Source: Microtetraspora glauca (GTDB lineage: Bacteria; Actinomycetota; Actinomycetes; Streptomycetales; Streptomycetaceae). From it: a stretch of 64,000 bases of DNA. The notes under the pieces are model-generated. The model saw nothing but the letters and a program-made list of their open reading frames with translations. It did not search any database and was not told the origin of the DNA. Shown here piece after piece: positions 26,341 through 36,432 of the stretch. The stretch covers positions 1-64,000 of the forward strand of contig JOFO01000017.1 in assembly GCA_000721275.1 (NCBI GenBank). The letters are read 5' to 3'. Position 1 is the first letter of the stretch. Each line of letters opens with the position of its first letter. The translations under genes were made by a program, and so were the position numbers.

Positions 26341-26772
26341 TCAGGGCCTGGCCGTGCTCGCCGGACCGGCGCCGCCCTTCGGCGCCCCGGGGGCGTGCCC
26401 GAGCGCGACGACCCAGTCCCCGCCCTCCCGGGCCATCTGCACGTACGTGCTGAAGGGCCGGCCGTCCCGCGCGGTGCCGGCGACCCGCGTGCTCGCCACG
26501 TCGTCGCCGAACTCGTGCGACACCTCGACGGTCTCGACCCGCAGCCCCCTGCCGCCCTCCTCGGCGACGAGCTTCCGGGCGTCCGCCTCGACGTCCTCGT
26601 ACCCGGGCGGTCCGAGCTCCGCGAGCGCGGCGGCGTCTCGGTCGTTCAGGGCCCGGACGTACGCGTCGGCGGTCTGCCGCTCCGTACGCCCCTCGGCCGC
26701 GGGCTCCTGCGCGCACCCCGCCAGCAGCGCGCCCGCCGCGACGATCCCCGTCCGTACGCGTCGTCCGTCCAT
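26341..26772 (-). CDS. Small lipoprotein, unknown function
   Basis: 143 residues. Lipobox ALLAGC (Cys at about 20) after a basic start, then a domain that begins TADAYVRALNDRDAAALAELG, as in NTF2-like or DUF4878-type secreted domains, and continues with strands RVETVEVSHEFG and FSTYVQMAREGGDWVVALG. The start at 26772 follows GAGGGGGACG. Probably an extracytoplasmic binding domain; no function is evident. Confidence 0.65.
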   Translation of the reverse strand: MDGRRVRTGIVAAGALLAGCAQEPAAEGRTERQTADAYVRALNDRDAAALAELGPPGYEDVEADARKLVAEEGGRGLRVETVEVSHEFGDDVASTRVAGTARDGRPFSTYVQMAREGGDWVVALGHAPGAPKGGAGPASTARP

Positions 26773-26910
26773 GCGTCCCCCTCGTGATCGGCGTCCGTAC
26801 CTCCCCGGGGACGCCGGACCCCCTCCCCCGGGTTCCCCGGCGCGCGGGCGCGGGGCCCCGCCTCCCGGGGGAGGACGGGACCCCACGGTTTCCGGGCACC
26901 CCTGCCGGGT

Positions 26911-28172
<1,262 letters not shown>

Positions 28173-28282
28173 GGGGGAAGTCTGCTGACTGCTACCGCCG
28201 GTACGCAAGGGTGCGGAAGGGAGGAGTTCGGTGCGGGAGGAGGGTCACGGGGGCGCATTCGGCCCGCGCCTCTTGCGAGTTG

Positions 28283-28329
28283 TAGAACTCGTTACTAACT
28301 TTCCCGGCAACTTCTGATGGTCCATCAGA
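28283..28329. promoter_or_regulatory. KstR-like box and TCTGATGG-T-CCATCAGA palindrome before CYP125
   Basis: TAGAACTCGTTACT (28283-28296) matches seven of eight fixed KstR-box bases. Seventeen bases on, TCTGATGGTCCATCAGA (28313-28329) is a perfect 17-bp palindrome ending 18 nt before the CYP125 start. Dual control is suggested. Confidence 0.65.
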
Positions 28330-28347
28330 TATTGGAGCGTGTTGCCG

Positions 28348-29601
28348 ATGACCTGCCCCCACCTCCCCGAGGGCTTCGACGCCACCGACCCCGACCTGCT
28401 CCGCGACCGCGTCCCACTCCCCGAGTTCGCGGAGCTGCGGCGCACCGCCCCGGTCTGGTGGTGCGCCCAGCCGCGCGGCATCACCGGCTTCGACGACGAG
28501 GGCTACTGGGCCGTCACCCGCCACGCCGACGTCAAGTACGTCTCCACCCACCCCGAACTGTTCTCCTCGAACGAGAACACCGCCGTCATCCGCTTCAACG
28601 AGCACATCGGACGCGAGCAGATAGACGTCCAGAAGCTGATCATGCTCAACATGGATCCTCCCGAGCACACCCGCGTCCGCCAGATCATCCAGCGCGGCTT
28701 CACCCCCCGCGCCATCCGCGGCCTGGAGACCGCCCTGCGCGACCGCGCCCGCGCGATCGCCGAGGAGGCCCGCGCCGCCGCCGCCGAGGACCCCGGCCAC
28801 ACCTTCGACTTCGTCACCCGGGTCGCCGTCGAACTCCCCCTCCAGGCCATCGCCGAACTCATCGGCGTCCCCCAGGAGGACCGCGCCCGGATCTTCGACT
28901 GGTCCAACAAGATGGTGGCGTACGACGACCCCGAGTACGCCACCACCGAAGAGGTCGGCGTCGAATCCGCCATGGAACTCATCGGCTACGCCATGAACAT
29001 GGCCGCCGCGCGCAAGGAGTGCCCCGCCCAGGACATCGTGTCGCAGCTCGTCGCCGCCGAGGGCCAGGGCAACCTCTCCTCCGACGAGTTCGGCTTCTTC
29101 GTCCTGCTGCTCGCCGTCGCCGGCAACGAGACCACCCGCAACGCCATCAGCCACGGCATGCACGCCTTCCTCACCCACCCCGACCAGTGGGACCTCTACC
29201 GGCGCGAGCGCCCCGCCGGCACCGCCGAGGAGATCGTCCGCTGGGCCACCCCCGTCGTCTCCTTCCAGCGCACCGCCACCCAGGACACCGAACTCGGCGG
29301 CCAGAAGATCAAACGGGGCGACCGCGTCGGCCTGTTCTACTCCTCCGCCAACCGCGACCCCGAGGTCTTCGAGAACCCCGACGCCTTCGACATCACCCGC
29401 GACCCCAACCCGCACCTCGGCTTCGGCGGCGGCGGACCGCACTTCTGCCTCGGCAAGGCCCTCGCCGTGAAGGAGATCGAGCTGATCTTCGACGCCCTCG
29501 CCGACACCCTGCCCGACCTCGCCCTCGCCGGCGAACCGCGCCGGCTGCGCGCCGCCTGGCTCAACGGCGTCAAGGAACTCCGGGTCCGCACGACGGCATG
29601 A
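28348..29601 (+). CDS. cyp125: Cytochrome P450, CYP125 family (steroid side-chain C26/27 oxidase)
   Basis: 417 residues. Heme Cys367 in FGGGGPHFCLGK, I-helix AGNETTRN, K-helix and PERF-like regions are intact. The block LNMDPPEHTRVRQIIQRGFTPRAI and FNEHIGREQIDVQKLI are characteristic of CYP125, the enzyme that oxidises the terminal methyl of cholesterol-type side chains through alcohol and aldehyde to the acid. The ATG at 28348 is preferred over GTG 28339 because GGAG lies 10 nt upstream. Cytosolic; it needs a ferredoxin, and the one at 16360-16593 has matching promoter elements. Divergent from the FadA5-like thiolase. Confidence 0.88.
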   Translation: MTCPHLPEGFDATDPDLLRDRVPLPEFAELRRTAPVWWCAQPRGITGFDDEGYWAVTRHADVKYVSTHPELFSSNENTAVIRFNEHIGREQIDVQKLIMLNMDPPEHTRVRQIIQRGFTPRAIRGLETALRDRARAIAEEARAAAAEDPGHTFDFVTRVAVELPLQAIAELIGVPQEDRARIFDWSNKMVAYDDPEYATTEEVGVESAMELIGYAMNMAAARKECPAQDIVSQLVAAEGQGNLSSDEFGFFVLLLAVAGNETTRNAISHGMHAFLTHPDQWDLYRRERPAGTAEEIVRWATPVVSFQRTATQDTELGGQKIKRGDRVGLFYSSANRDPEVFENPDAFDITRDPNPHLGFGGGGPHFCLGKALAVKEIELIFDALADTLPDLALAGEPRRLRAAWLNGVKELRVRTTA

Positions 29602-29662
29602 CCCGCCGGCCCCCCGCGCGGCCACCCGGAACCGGAACCCACCCCCGTACGTCCGACCGGAC

Positions 29663-30832
29663 ATGCGGGGGACACACACCACAGAGAACGCCGGAAACAG
29701 CCGGAACACCAGGACCACCAGGACCACCGGGACCACCGGGACCAGCAGGACCAGCAGGACCAGCAGGATCCTGACGACGCTCGTCGCGCTGCTCGCGCTC
29801 CAGCTCGGGTCGCTCGTCGCGCCCGCCTGGGCCTGCGGCTGCGGCGCCATGATCACCCGTACCGAGGAGCGCATCGGCGTCGACCAGGAGGAGGCCGCCG
29901 TCCACTGGGACGGACGGACCGAGACCGTCGTCATGCGCTTCCGCGTCCACGGCGACGCCCGGCAGGCCGCCTGGGTCATGCCCGTGCCGCACCGCGCCGA
30001 CGTCACCCTCGGCGACCCGGACCTCTTCGCCCGCATCGACGAACTCGCCGCCCCCGAACGGCGCGTCCGCTCCTACTTCTGGCCCCGCTCCCGCGACTGG
30101 CCCTTCGACGGCTGGTACGGCGGTCACAACGCCCCGGGCGCCACCGCCCCCGACGGCTCCGTCGGCGTCGTCGGCCGCCAGCGGCTCGGCTCCTTCGACG
30201 TGGCCCGGCTCACCGCCACCGACCCCGCCGCCCTCGCCACCTGGCTGCGCGACCACGGCTTCGCCCTGCCCGACCGCCTCACCCCGGAACTCCAGCCGTA
30301 CGTCGACCGCGCGTGGGAGTACGTCGCCATCCGCCTCGTACCGGAGAAGCGGAACGCGCCCCTGCACGGCGACCTCACCCCGCTGCGCGTCACCTTCGCC
30401 TCCACCGAACTCGTCTACCCCATGCGCCTCTCCCGGCTCGCCCGCACCCCGCAGAACCTCGGCCTCGCGATCCTCGCCGACCACCGCATGGAACCCCGCT
30501 CGGCGATCGGCGGCGACCGCCCCGAGGTCACCTTCTCCGGCCGCGTCGACCACCCCGAGGGCCCCGTCGCCGCGCTCACCGGCGGCGCGCCCGCCCACCT
30601 CACCGTCCTGGAACAGCGCTTCCCGGACCCCTCCCGCATCGACGACGACCACGTCCTGCGCGCCGTCGCCGACACCCCGTACCGCCACGTCATCTACCGC
30701 GACCGCCTGTTGACGGTCGGCGACGTCCCCGCCTGGCTGCTCACCGTCACCCTCGGCGCCCTCGCGCTCGCCGCGACGGCCGTGTCCCTGGCCGTACGGG
30801 CGAGGCGCCGCCGGCGAGTACCGTCAGCCTCA
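29663..30832 (+). CDS. DUF2330 membrane-anchored secreted protein
   Basis: 390 residues (stop at 30833-30835). A strange N-terminus rich in Thr, Arg, Ser and Gly, encoded by a 9-nt tandem repeat, precedes a signal-type helix (LTTLVALLALQLGSLVAPAWA). Mature DUF2330 begins CGCGAMITRTEERIGVDQEEA, a pattern conserved in the family, and continues to DDDHVLRAVADTPYRHVIYRDRLL, ending with a membrane helix (about 358-380) and RRRR. Extracellular, anchored at the C-terminus; function unknown. The start has no clear ribosome site and could be elsewhere in the repeat region. It overlaps the O-methyltransferase start by ATGA. Confidence 0.75.
29705..29767 (+). repeat. Seven 9-bp tandem repeats in the DUF2330 N-terminus
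   Basis: Units of the form ACCACCAGG/ACCACCGGG/ACCAGCAGG repeat seven times. In the gene frame they encode TTR/TTG/TSR tripeptides ahead of the signal helix; in another frame they would read as collagen-like Gly-Pro-Pro/Gly-Pro-Ala. Slippage-prone. Confidence 0.85.
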
Positions 30833-31500
30833 TGACGAACCCTCAGTGGACCGACGTGGACGCGTACCTCGCCGACCTCCTCGTCCCCGCCGACGACGCG
30901 CTCACCGCCGCCCTCGCCGACTCCTGGGCCGCCGGCCTCCCCGACATCGCCGTCTCCCCCGCCCAGGGCAAGCTCCTCCACCTCCTCGCCCGGATCCAGG
31001 GCGCCCGCCGCGTCCTGGAGATCGGCACCCTCGGCGGCTACAGCACCATCTGGCTGGCCCGCGCCCTGCCCGACGACGGCCGCCTGATCACCCTGGAGTA
31101 CGACCCCCGGCACGCCGAGGTGGCCCGCGGCAACCTCGCCCGGGCCGGCCTCACCGACCGCGTCGAGGTCCGCACCGGCCCCGCCCTCGACACCCTCCCG
31201 CTGCTCGCGAAGGAGGGCGCCGCCCCCTTCGACCTGGTCTTCGTCGACGCCGACAAGGCCAACAACCCGCGGTACGTCGAGTGGGCCCTGAAGCTCTCCC
31301 GCCCGGGCACGCTGATCGTCGTCGACAACGTGATCCGGAACGGCGAGGTCGCCACCGAGCACCCCGACGACCCGTCGATCACCGGCACCCGCGCCATGTT
31401 CGACCTGGTCGCCGCCGAACCGCGCCTCGACGCGACCGCCGTCCAGACCGTCGGCGCCAAGGGCTACGACGGCCTGCTCCTGGCCCGCGTGACCGGCTAG
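30832..31500 (+). CDS. O-methyltransferase (COMT-like, class I)
   Basis: 222 residues. VLEIGTLGGYSTIWLARAL (61-79) is motif I, LITLEYDPRHAEVAR ends strand 2 with an acidic residue, FDLVFVDADKANNPRYVEWA is the metal-binding DADK motif of the cation-dependent catechol O-methyltransferase family, and GTLIVVDNVIRNG carries the DN pair. Such enzymes methylate catechols or related phenols with SAM and Mg2+. It is coupled by a 4-bp overlap to the DUF2330 gene, though a shared pathway is not obvious. Confidence 0.9.
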   Translation: MTNPQWTDVDAYLADLLVPADDALTAALADSWAAGLPDIAVSPAQGKLLHLLARIQGARRVLEIGTLGGYSTIWLARALPDDGRLITLEYDPRHAEVARGNLARAGLTDRVEVRTGPALDTLPLLAKEGAAPFDLVFVDADKANNPRYVEWALKLSRPGTLIVVDNVIRNGEVATEHPDDPSITGTRAMFDLVAAEPRLDATAVQTVGAKGYDGLLLARVTG

Positions 31501-31510
31501 CCCACCGCCG

Positions 31511-32671
31511 TCACCCCGCGGGAACGCCGGACCGCCAGCCGGTGAAGAGCGGCAGCTCACCGGCGGCGTCCAGCACCACCACGCCGAACGGCCGGTCGAA
31601 CGCGATCCGCTCCACCGCCCCGGGGCGCGGCCGGGCGGCGCTCCGCGCCATCCCCACCTGGGTGACGGCGGCGGCCTCCACCCCCTCCTCGGCGACCTCG
31701 ACCAGCGCCGACTGCGCGACCGTGGTGACGTACAGACCGGTGCCGGAGATCCCCGAGAAGTCGGCGCCGGGACGCAGCGCCCGGGTGACGCCCAGCGCCG
31801 CCAGATGCCCCCGCACGTCGCCGCCCGTCGTCCGGAGCGTGAACCGCGGCAGCAGGAGCTCGACGGCCCCGGTCCCGAACACCCGCCGCGCCCCGGCGCC
31901 CGCCCAGGCGGCGGCCAGCACCTCGGCGGGCGACCCGCCGCCCCCTTCCGGCCCGAGGACGAACCGCACCCGCACCCCGTCCCGGCAGGGCAGCTCGACG
32001 ACCGTCACCCCGCCCACGGACCACACCCAGCCGGCCGGGATCCGCCGCCGCATCGTCGGCACGGGCCGGGTCACGCCGCGCCCGTCGGTGAACGGCTCGT
32101 CCCGGGTCAGCCGCCGGGAGAAGCCGGCCTGCCAGGACGCCGTGAGGGCCAGCGCGTTGACCAGCACCAGCTCCTCGGCCCCGTCCAGCGCGACCGGCAG
32201 CCGCGCGATCCGCCCGCCGGTCGCCTCCCGCACCCACGCGTCGAGCGCGGCCTGCGCGTCCACCGGCACGTCCCCGAGCGACACGTCGTCCGTGGCCCCG
32301 AAGACGGCGTCCGGCACGTCGTGCCAGGCCGCCCGGGGCAGCACCCCGAACCGCACCCCCGGCAGCCCCCGCCGGAACCCGTCCGCCACCGGCACCCGGC
32401 TCCACACCCCCGTCGCCGCCGACACCCCGCCCGCGTCCACGAGCCGCCGCCCGACCCGGCCCACGGCCCCGGCCGCCTCCTCCCCGGCGACCCCGAGCAC
32501 CCCCCGCAGCTCCTCCCCGGTCCACCCCCGCGCCCCCGACGCGACCGCCCCGAGCGCCAGCCACAACCCGGCCGGCGACACCACGAAGTCCCCGTCCCCC
32601 AGCCGCGCCACCCACCGCCGCGCCAGCTCCCGCACCGCCTCCGCTTCGAGGACTCCGGCACCGTGAGTCAT
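31511..32671 (-). CDS. Serpin (serine protease inhibitor)
   Basis: 386 residues, close to the typical serpin core. FVVSPAGLWLALGAVASGARG is the shutter region, AATGVWSRVPV and LVNALALTASWQAGF are conserved strands, and the hinge EVAEEGVEAAAVTQ precedes a reactive loop (about MARSAARPRP) and the final strand RPFGVVVLDAAGELPLFTGW. No signal peptide is seen, so it probably acts in the cytosol, unlike eukaryotic secreted serpins. The scissile P1 residue cannot be fixed; Arg, Met or Ala are candidates. The start at 32671 has GGAGGG upstream, 12 bp from the divergent monooxygenase gene. Confidence 0.85.
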   Translation of the reverse strand: MTHGAGVLEAEAVRELARRWVARLGDGDFVVSPAGLWLALGAVASGARGWTGEELRGVLGVAGEEAAGAVGRVGRRLVDAGGVSAATGVWSRVPVADGFRRGLPGVRFGVLPRAAWHDVPDAVFGATDDVSLGDVPVDAQAALDAWVREATGGRIARLPVALDGAEELVLVNALALTASWQAGFSRRLTRDEPFTDGRGVTRPVPTMRRRIPAGWVWSVGGVTVVELPCRDGVRVRFVLGPEGGGGSPAEVLAAAWAGAGARRVFGTGAVELLLPRFTLRTTGGDVRGHLAALGVTRALRPGADFSGISGTGLYVTTVAQSALVEVAEEGVEAAAVTQVGMARSAARPRPGAVERIAFDRPFGVVVLDAAGELPLFTGWRSGVPAG

Positions 32672-32676
32672 ATCCT
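32671..32676 (+). promoter_or_regulatory. -10 element inside the serpin start region
   Basis: TATCCT, whose end is 7 nt before the monooxygenase ATG at 32684. No ribosome site intervenes, so that transcript is probably leaderless, and its promoter overlaps the serpin ribosome site and start codon. Confidence 0.45.
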
Positions 32677-32683
32677 GCCCTCC

Positions 32684-33019
32684 ATGAGCATCGTGAAGAT
32701 CAACGTCCTGACCGTGCCCGCCGAGCAGCGGGAGGTGCTGGAGCAGCGGTTCGCCTCGCGGGCCGGGGCCGTCGAGGGGTCCGACGGGTTCGAGTGGTTC
32801 GAGCTGCTGCGGCCCCTGGAGGGCACCGACCAGTATCTGGTGTACACGCGGTGGCGCAGCGAGGAGGACTTCCAGAAGTGGATGAGCGGTTCCATGAAGG
32901 CCGCTCACCAGGGCACCTCGGGCGGCGAGGGCGGCGACGGCGGTGAGCGGCCGAAGCCGGCGGCGTCCGGGTCCACGCTGTGGTCGTTCGAGGTCGTGCA
33001 GCAGGCGGCGCCGAAGTAG
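32684..33019 (+). CDS. Antibiotic biosynthesis monooxygenase family protein
   Basis: 111 residues. MSIVKINVLTVPAEQREVLEQRF, then GFEWFELLRPLEGTDQYLVYTRWRSEEDFQKWM (about 45-77) is the ABM/dimeric alpha-beta barrel pattern, as in HmoB/IsdG-like and quinol monooxygenases. The C-terminal 35 residues (Gly- and Pro-rich, ending TLWSFEVVQQ) extend the fold. Heme or quinol substrate not determinable. Divergent from the serpin with only 12 bp between start codons. Confidence 0.8.
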   Translation: MSIVKINVLTVPAEQREVLEQRFASRAGAVEGSDGFEWFELLRPLEGTDQYLVYTRWRSEEDFQKWMSGSMKAAHQGTSGGEGGDGGERPKPAASGSTLWSFEVVQQAAPK

Positions 33020-33110
33020 GCCCGCGCCGGGAGCGGGTCCCCGCGTGCCGGGGCGGGAGCCGCGGTAATCCGGCGGCGCGTCCGGGGGTGCGGGCCGCAG
33101 AATGGCCCGC

Positions 33111-33587
33111 ATGACCTGGACTTTCAGCCCCGAGCGCGTCGACACCCCGGACGCCACCGCCCTGCGCCGCGACTACTTCGGCGATGTCGCCGGCCGCTAC
33201 TACGGGCGGGTGCTGGGCGAGGACGAGTACGACGACGCGATGATCGACGAGGGGCTCGACCTGCTCGCGCCGCCCGCCGGGGAGTTCCTGGTCGGGCGGT
33301 ACGAGGGGCGGCCCGCCGCGTGCGGCGGGATCGTGCTGCTGGACGCCGGACGGGCCGAGCTGACCCGGGTGTTCATCCGGCCCGCGTTCCGGGGCCGCGG
33401 CGGCGCCGACCTGCTGATGGAGGGCCTGGAGCGGGCCGCCCGCGCGCTCGGCGCCCGCCGGACCGTGCTCAACACCCGGCTCGACCTCGTCGAGGCGCGG
33501 GCCCTGTACGTGCGGCACGGGTACGCGGAGATCCCGGCGTACTGCACGGGGCCGTACATGGAGATCTGGTACGGCAAGGAGCTCTGA
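33111..33587 (+). CDS. GNAT family N-acetyltransferase
   Basis: 158 residues. The acetyl-CoA loop is RVFIRPAFRGRGGADLLMEG (about 87-106, with the R-G-x-G-G/A pattern), preceded by the strand RPAACGGIVLLDAGRAEL and followed by NTRLDLVEARALYVRHGYAEI. This is a complete small GNAT; substrate unknown. The ATG at 33111 is chosen over 33102 because CAGAAT (33098-33103) makes a -10 with a 7-nt spacing, giving a leaderless transcript. Confidence 0.85.
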   Translation: MTWTFSPERVDTPDATALRRDYFGDVAGRYYGRVLGEDEYDDAMIDEGLDLLAPPAGEFLVGRYEGRPAACGGIVLLDAGRAELTRVFIRPAFRGRGGADLLMEGLERAARALGARRTVLNTRLDLVEARALYVRHGYAEIPAYCTGPYMEIWYGKEL

Positions 33588-33604
33588 CGCTCCGGCCCTC
33601 CCGG

Positions 33605-34150
33605 TCAGCCGTTCCAGACGGTGACGTCGAAGGTGGCGCTGGTGTCGCTGGCGAGGCCGTCGAGCTTCTTCACGGTCAGCCGCACGAGCCGGCCGTCGCC
33701 GGTGCGGCCGCACACGGTCAGACCGGTCTTCAGCCGGATGTCGTTCGAGGTGCCGAGAGTGTCGACGACGCCCGCGCAGTCGGCGTGCGCCGGTGCCTTC
33801 GGCCCGTCCCAGACGAGCGCCTTGGCGCCGTTGTCGGGCCGTAGCATGTGATCGCCGAACGGGTAGACGGCGAAGTCGTTGTCGCCGCCGATCTCGGACT
33901 CCACGGGCGGCGCGGCGTCGAGGTCCTTGTCGTCCACGTATGTGATGACCAGCGGCCCCTGCCACCGGACCGTGCCGGCCGCGGGCCCGCTCGGGGAGGC
34001 CGCCGCCGTCGTGTCCACGGCGGCGGGCGTGGCGGTGCCCGAGGCCGGGTCCGTGCCGGGGGTGGCCGGTGAGGCGGGTGCGTCCGTGACCGGCTGCTCA
34101 TCCTGTCCATCCCCCCGTGACTGAAGTTGATCTTCGGCAGGACAGCGCAC
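33605..34150 (-). CDS. Hypothetical protein with beta-rich C-terminal domain
   Basis: 181 residues. The first roughly 50 are disordered (Ala/Thr/Pro/Ser), followed by a domain from VRWQGPLVITYVDDKDLDAA to TSATFDVTVWNG with two cysteines (about 127 and 147). No signal peptide is recognised. The GTG at 34150, 20 bp after the MFS gene stop, has AGGGG before it and gives an operon with that gene, but the start is uncertain. Family not recognised. Confidence 0.5.
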   Translation of the reverse strand: MRCPAEDQLQSRGDGQDEQPVTDAPASPATPGTDPASGTATPAAVDTTAAASPSGPAAGTVRWQGPLVITYVDDKDLDAAPPVESEIGGDNDFAVYPFGDHMLRPDNGAKALVWDGPKAPAHADCAGVVDTLGTSNDIRLKTGLTVCGRTGDGRLVRLTVKKLDGLASDTSATFDVTVWNG

Positions 34151-34170
34151 CGATCGCCCCTGAGGCCCCG

Positions 34171-36285
34171 TCAGGGCCGGTGGTCGCGGGGCGGTCCGGG
34201 GGCGCGGGGGTGCTCCGCGTCGGAGCCGCAGAGTTCGGCGTTGAGCTCCTCGACCAGCTGCACGAGGTCGGTGGGCCGGTCGGGGCCCCACCAGTCGCCG
34301 AGGAGCGCGGCGAGGGATTCCTCGCGGGCGCGGGAGAGGCGGGCGGCGGTCTCGGCTCCTTCGTCGGTGAGGAGCAGGTGCAGCCCCTCGCGGCGGGCGA
34401 GCCGCCGCTCCTCGACCTCCCGGGCCGCGTCGGTGATCACCCGCAGCGGCACGGGGACGGTCTCGGCGAGCCGGGCCGGTTCGACGACGCCGTGGCGGCG
34501 GATGCGCAGCAGCAGCCAGCTGGACGCGGGCTTCAGGTCGAGCCCGGCGCGGGCGGTGATCTTCTCGTAGATCTCCTTGCGGCGCTCGCGGGAGCCGAGC
34601 ACGGACAGGGCGCGGGCCGCCTCCTCGTACGAGGTGCGCTCGACCGGGTTGGAGGCGAGGGTCTGGCTGGTGTCCGGCGCGGTGACGGAGGCGCGGAGCG
34701 GGTCCTCCTTCAGGAACCAGGCGACGGCGAAGGCGACGAGGACGACCGGCGCCGCGTACAGGAAGACGTCGGTGATGGACGTGGCGTAGGCGTGCAGGAC
34801 CTCGGGGCGCAGGGCGGGCGGGAGCTGGGCGATGGCGCGCGGGTCGGCGGCGACCTGGCCGGCGCCGGTGCCCGGCGGGAGCGGCGTACCGCTGTCGGCG
34901 GCCCGGGCGAAGACGTCCTCCAGTTTGCCGGTGAGCCGGTTGGTGAAGATCGTGCCGAAGACGGCGACGCCGAAGGAGGCGCCGATCGAGCGGAAGAAGG
35001 TCGCTCCGGAGGTGGCGACGCCCAGGTCCTCGTAGCCGACGGCGTTCTGCACGACGAGGACGAGGACCTGCATGACGAGGCCGAGTCCGGCGCCGAAGAC
35101 GAAGAAGTACAGGCTCATCTGCCAGGTGGGCGTCGTCTCGGTGAGTTCGTTGAGGAGCAGCAGGCCGAGCGCGGTGACGGCGGTGCCGGCGATCGGGAAG
35201 ACCTTCCAGCGGCCGGTCCGCGACACGATCTGGCCGGAGGCGGTGGAGGTGAGCAGCATGCCGACGACCATCGGCAGCATGTGGACGCCGGACATGGTGG
35301 GGCTGACGCCCTGGACGACCTGGAGGAAGGTCGGCAGGTAGGTCATCGCGCCGAACATCGCGAAGCCGATGACGAAGCTGATGACGGAGACGAGGGTGAA
35401 GGTCCGGATCCGGAAGAGCTTGAGCGGGAGGACGGGTTCGGCGGCCCGCCGTTCGACGGCCACGAAGCAGACGAGCAGCACGGCGCCGAGCACGGCGAGC
35501 CCGATGATCTGCGGCGATCCCCAGTCCCAGGTGGTGCCGCCGAGGGAGGCGACGAGGACGAGGCAGGTGGCGACGGAGGCGATGAGGAAGGTGCCGAGGT
35601 AGTCGATGGTGTGGCGGGTGGAGCGGACCGGGATGTGCAGGACGGCGGCGATGACGAAGAGGGCGACGACGCCGATGGGGAGGTTGATGTAGAAGACCCA
35701 GCGCCAGGACAGGTGCTCGGTGAAGAACCCGCCGAGCAGCGGGCCGAGGACGCTGGTGGCGCCGAAGACGGCGCCGAAGAGGCCCTGGTACTTCCCGCGC
35801 TCCCGGGGCGGTACGAGGTCCCCGACGATCGCCATCGACAGCACCATGAGGCCGCCGCCGCCGAGGCCCTGGACGGCGCGGAAGCCGATGAGCTGGGGCA
35901 TGTTCTGGGCGATGCCGCAGAGGGCGGAGCCGATGAGGAAGAGGACGATCGCGCCCTGGAAGAGCTTCTTCCGCCCGTACTGGTCGCCCAGCTTGCCCCA
36001 CAGGGGTGTCGCGGCGGTGGAGGCGAGCATGTAGGCGGTGACCACCCAGGAGAGGTGCTCCATGCCGCCGAGCTCGCTGACGATCGTGGGGAGGGCGGTG
36101 GAGACGATGGTCTGGTCGAGCGCGGCGAGCAGCATGCCGAGGAGCAGCGCGCCGATCGCGACGAGGACCGTGCGGCGGCTCTGGCCCTCGCCGGGCGCGG
36201 GTCCCGCGGCGTCTGCCGGTGCCTGCGCTTTCGGTGATCGCGCCGGCTCGCGGCCGGGCTCGGGCGGGCTGGTCTCCTGGGCCAT
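34171..36285 (-). CDS. MFS drug exporter (DHA2, 14 helices) fused to a C-terminal winged helix
   Basis: 704 residues. An EmrB/QacA-type transporter (about 38-540) with [13 protein letters not shown] (helix 1, the DHA2 Asp), [14 protein letters not shown] (motif A, 97-110) and GPLLGGFF (motif C). After the last helix, residues about 570-690 form a MarR-like winged helix: [56 protein letters not shown] transporter carrying its own DNA-binding-like domain is uncommon and could be membrane-tethered regulation; the domain may also be structural. It precedes the hypothetical gene (20 bp) and is divergent from the peptidoglycan-binding gene. Export of hydrophobic drugs is the family role. Confidence 0.85.
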   Translation of the reverse strand: MAQETSPPEPGREPARSPKAQAPADAAGPAPGEGQSRRTVLVAIGALLLGMLLAALDQTIVSTALPTIVSELGGMEHLSWVVTAYMLASTAATPLWGKLGDQYGRKKLFQGAIVLFLIGSALCGIAQNMPQLIGFRAVQGLGGGGLMVLSMAIVGDLVPPRERGKYQGLFGAVFGATSVLGPLLGGFFTEHLSWRWVFYINLPIGVVALFVIAAVLHIPVRSTRHTIDYLGTFLIASVATCLVLVASLGGTTWDWGSPQIIGLAVLGAVLLVCFVAVERRAAEPVLPLKLFRIRTFTLVSVISFVIGFAMFGAMTYLPTFLQVVQGVSPTMSGVHMLPMVVGMLLTSTASGQIVSRTGRWKVFPIAGTAVTALGLLLLNELTETTPTWQMSLYFFVFGAGLGLVMQVLVLVVQNAVGYEDLGVATSGATFFRSIGASFGVAVFGTIFTNRLTGKLEDVFARAADSGTPLPPGTGAGQVAADPRAIAQLPPALRPEVLHAYATSITDVFLYAAPVVLVAFAVAWFLKEDPLRASVTAPDTSQTLASNPVERTSYEEAARALSVLGSRERRKEIYEKITARAGLDLKPASSWLLLRIRRHGVVEPARLAETVPVPLRVITDAAREVEERRLARREGLHLLLTDEGAETAARLSRAREESLAALLGDWWGPDRPTDLVQLVEELNAELCGSDAEHPRAPGPPRDHRP

Positions 36286-36432
36286 GAGCGTCTCCCTGCG
36301 CGTCGCTGCCGGGCGTGTTCTCCATCCTGGGACGAATGTCCGGATATGGCCTGCGGAGGGGTCCGTGTGTTCACCCGGCGGCATGGGGTGGCCTGCATAA
36401 TCACCCCCAGTTGCATGGGGAGGGGACAGATC

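Noticed and set aside
28317..29774. Collagen-like Gly-Pro-Pro/Gly-Pro-Ala tail in another frame
   Set aside because: It arises from the 9-bp repeat read out of frame and overlaps the P450 gene; the DUF2330 frame explains the DNA.
34117..36237. Open frame of 706 codons on the plus strand
   Set aside because: Antisense to the MFS gene, composed of low-complexity Gly/Glu/Asp stretches, with no recognisable domain.
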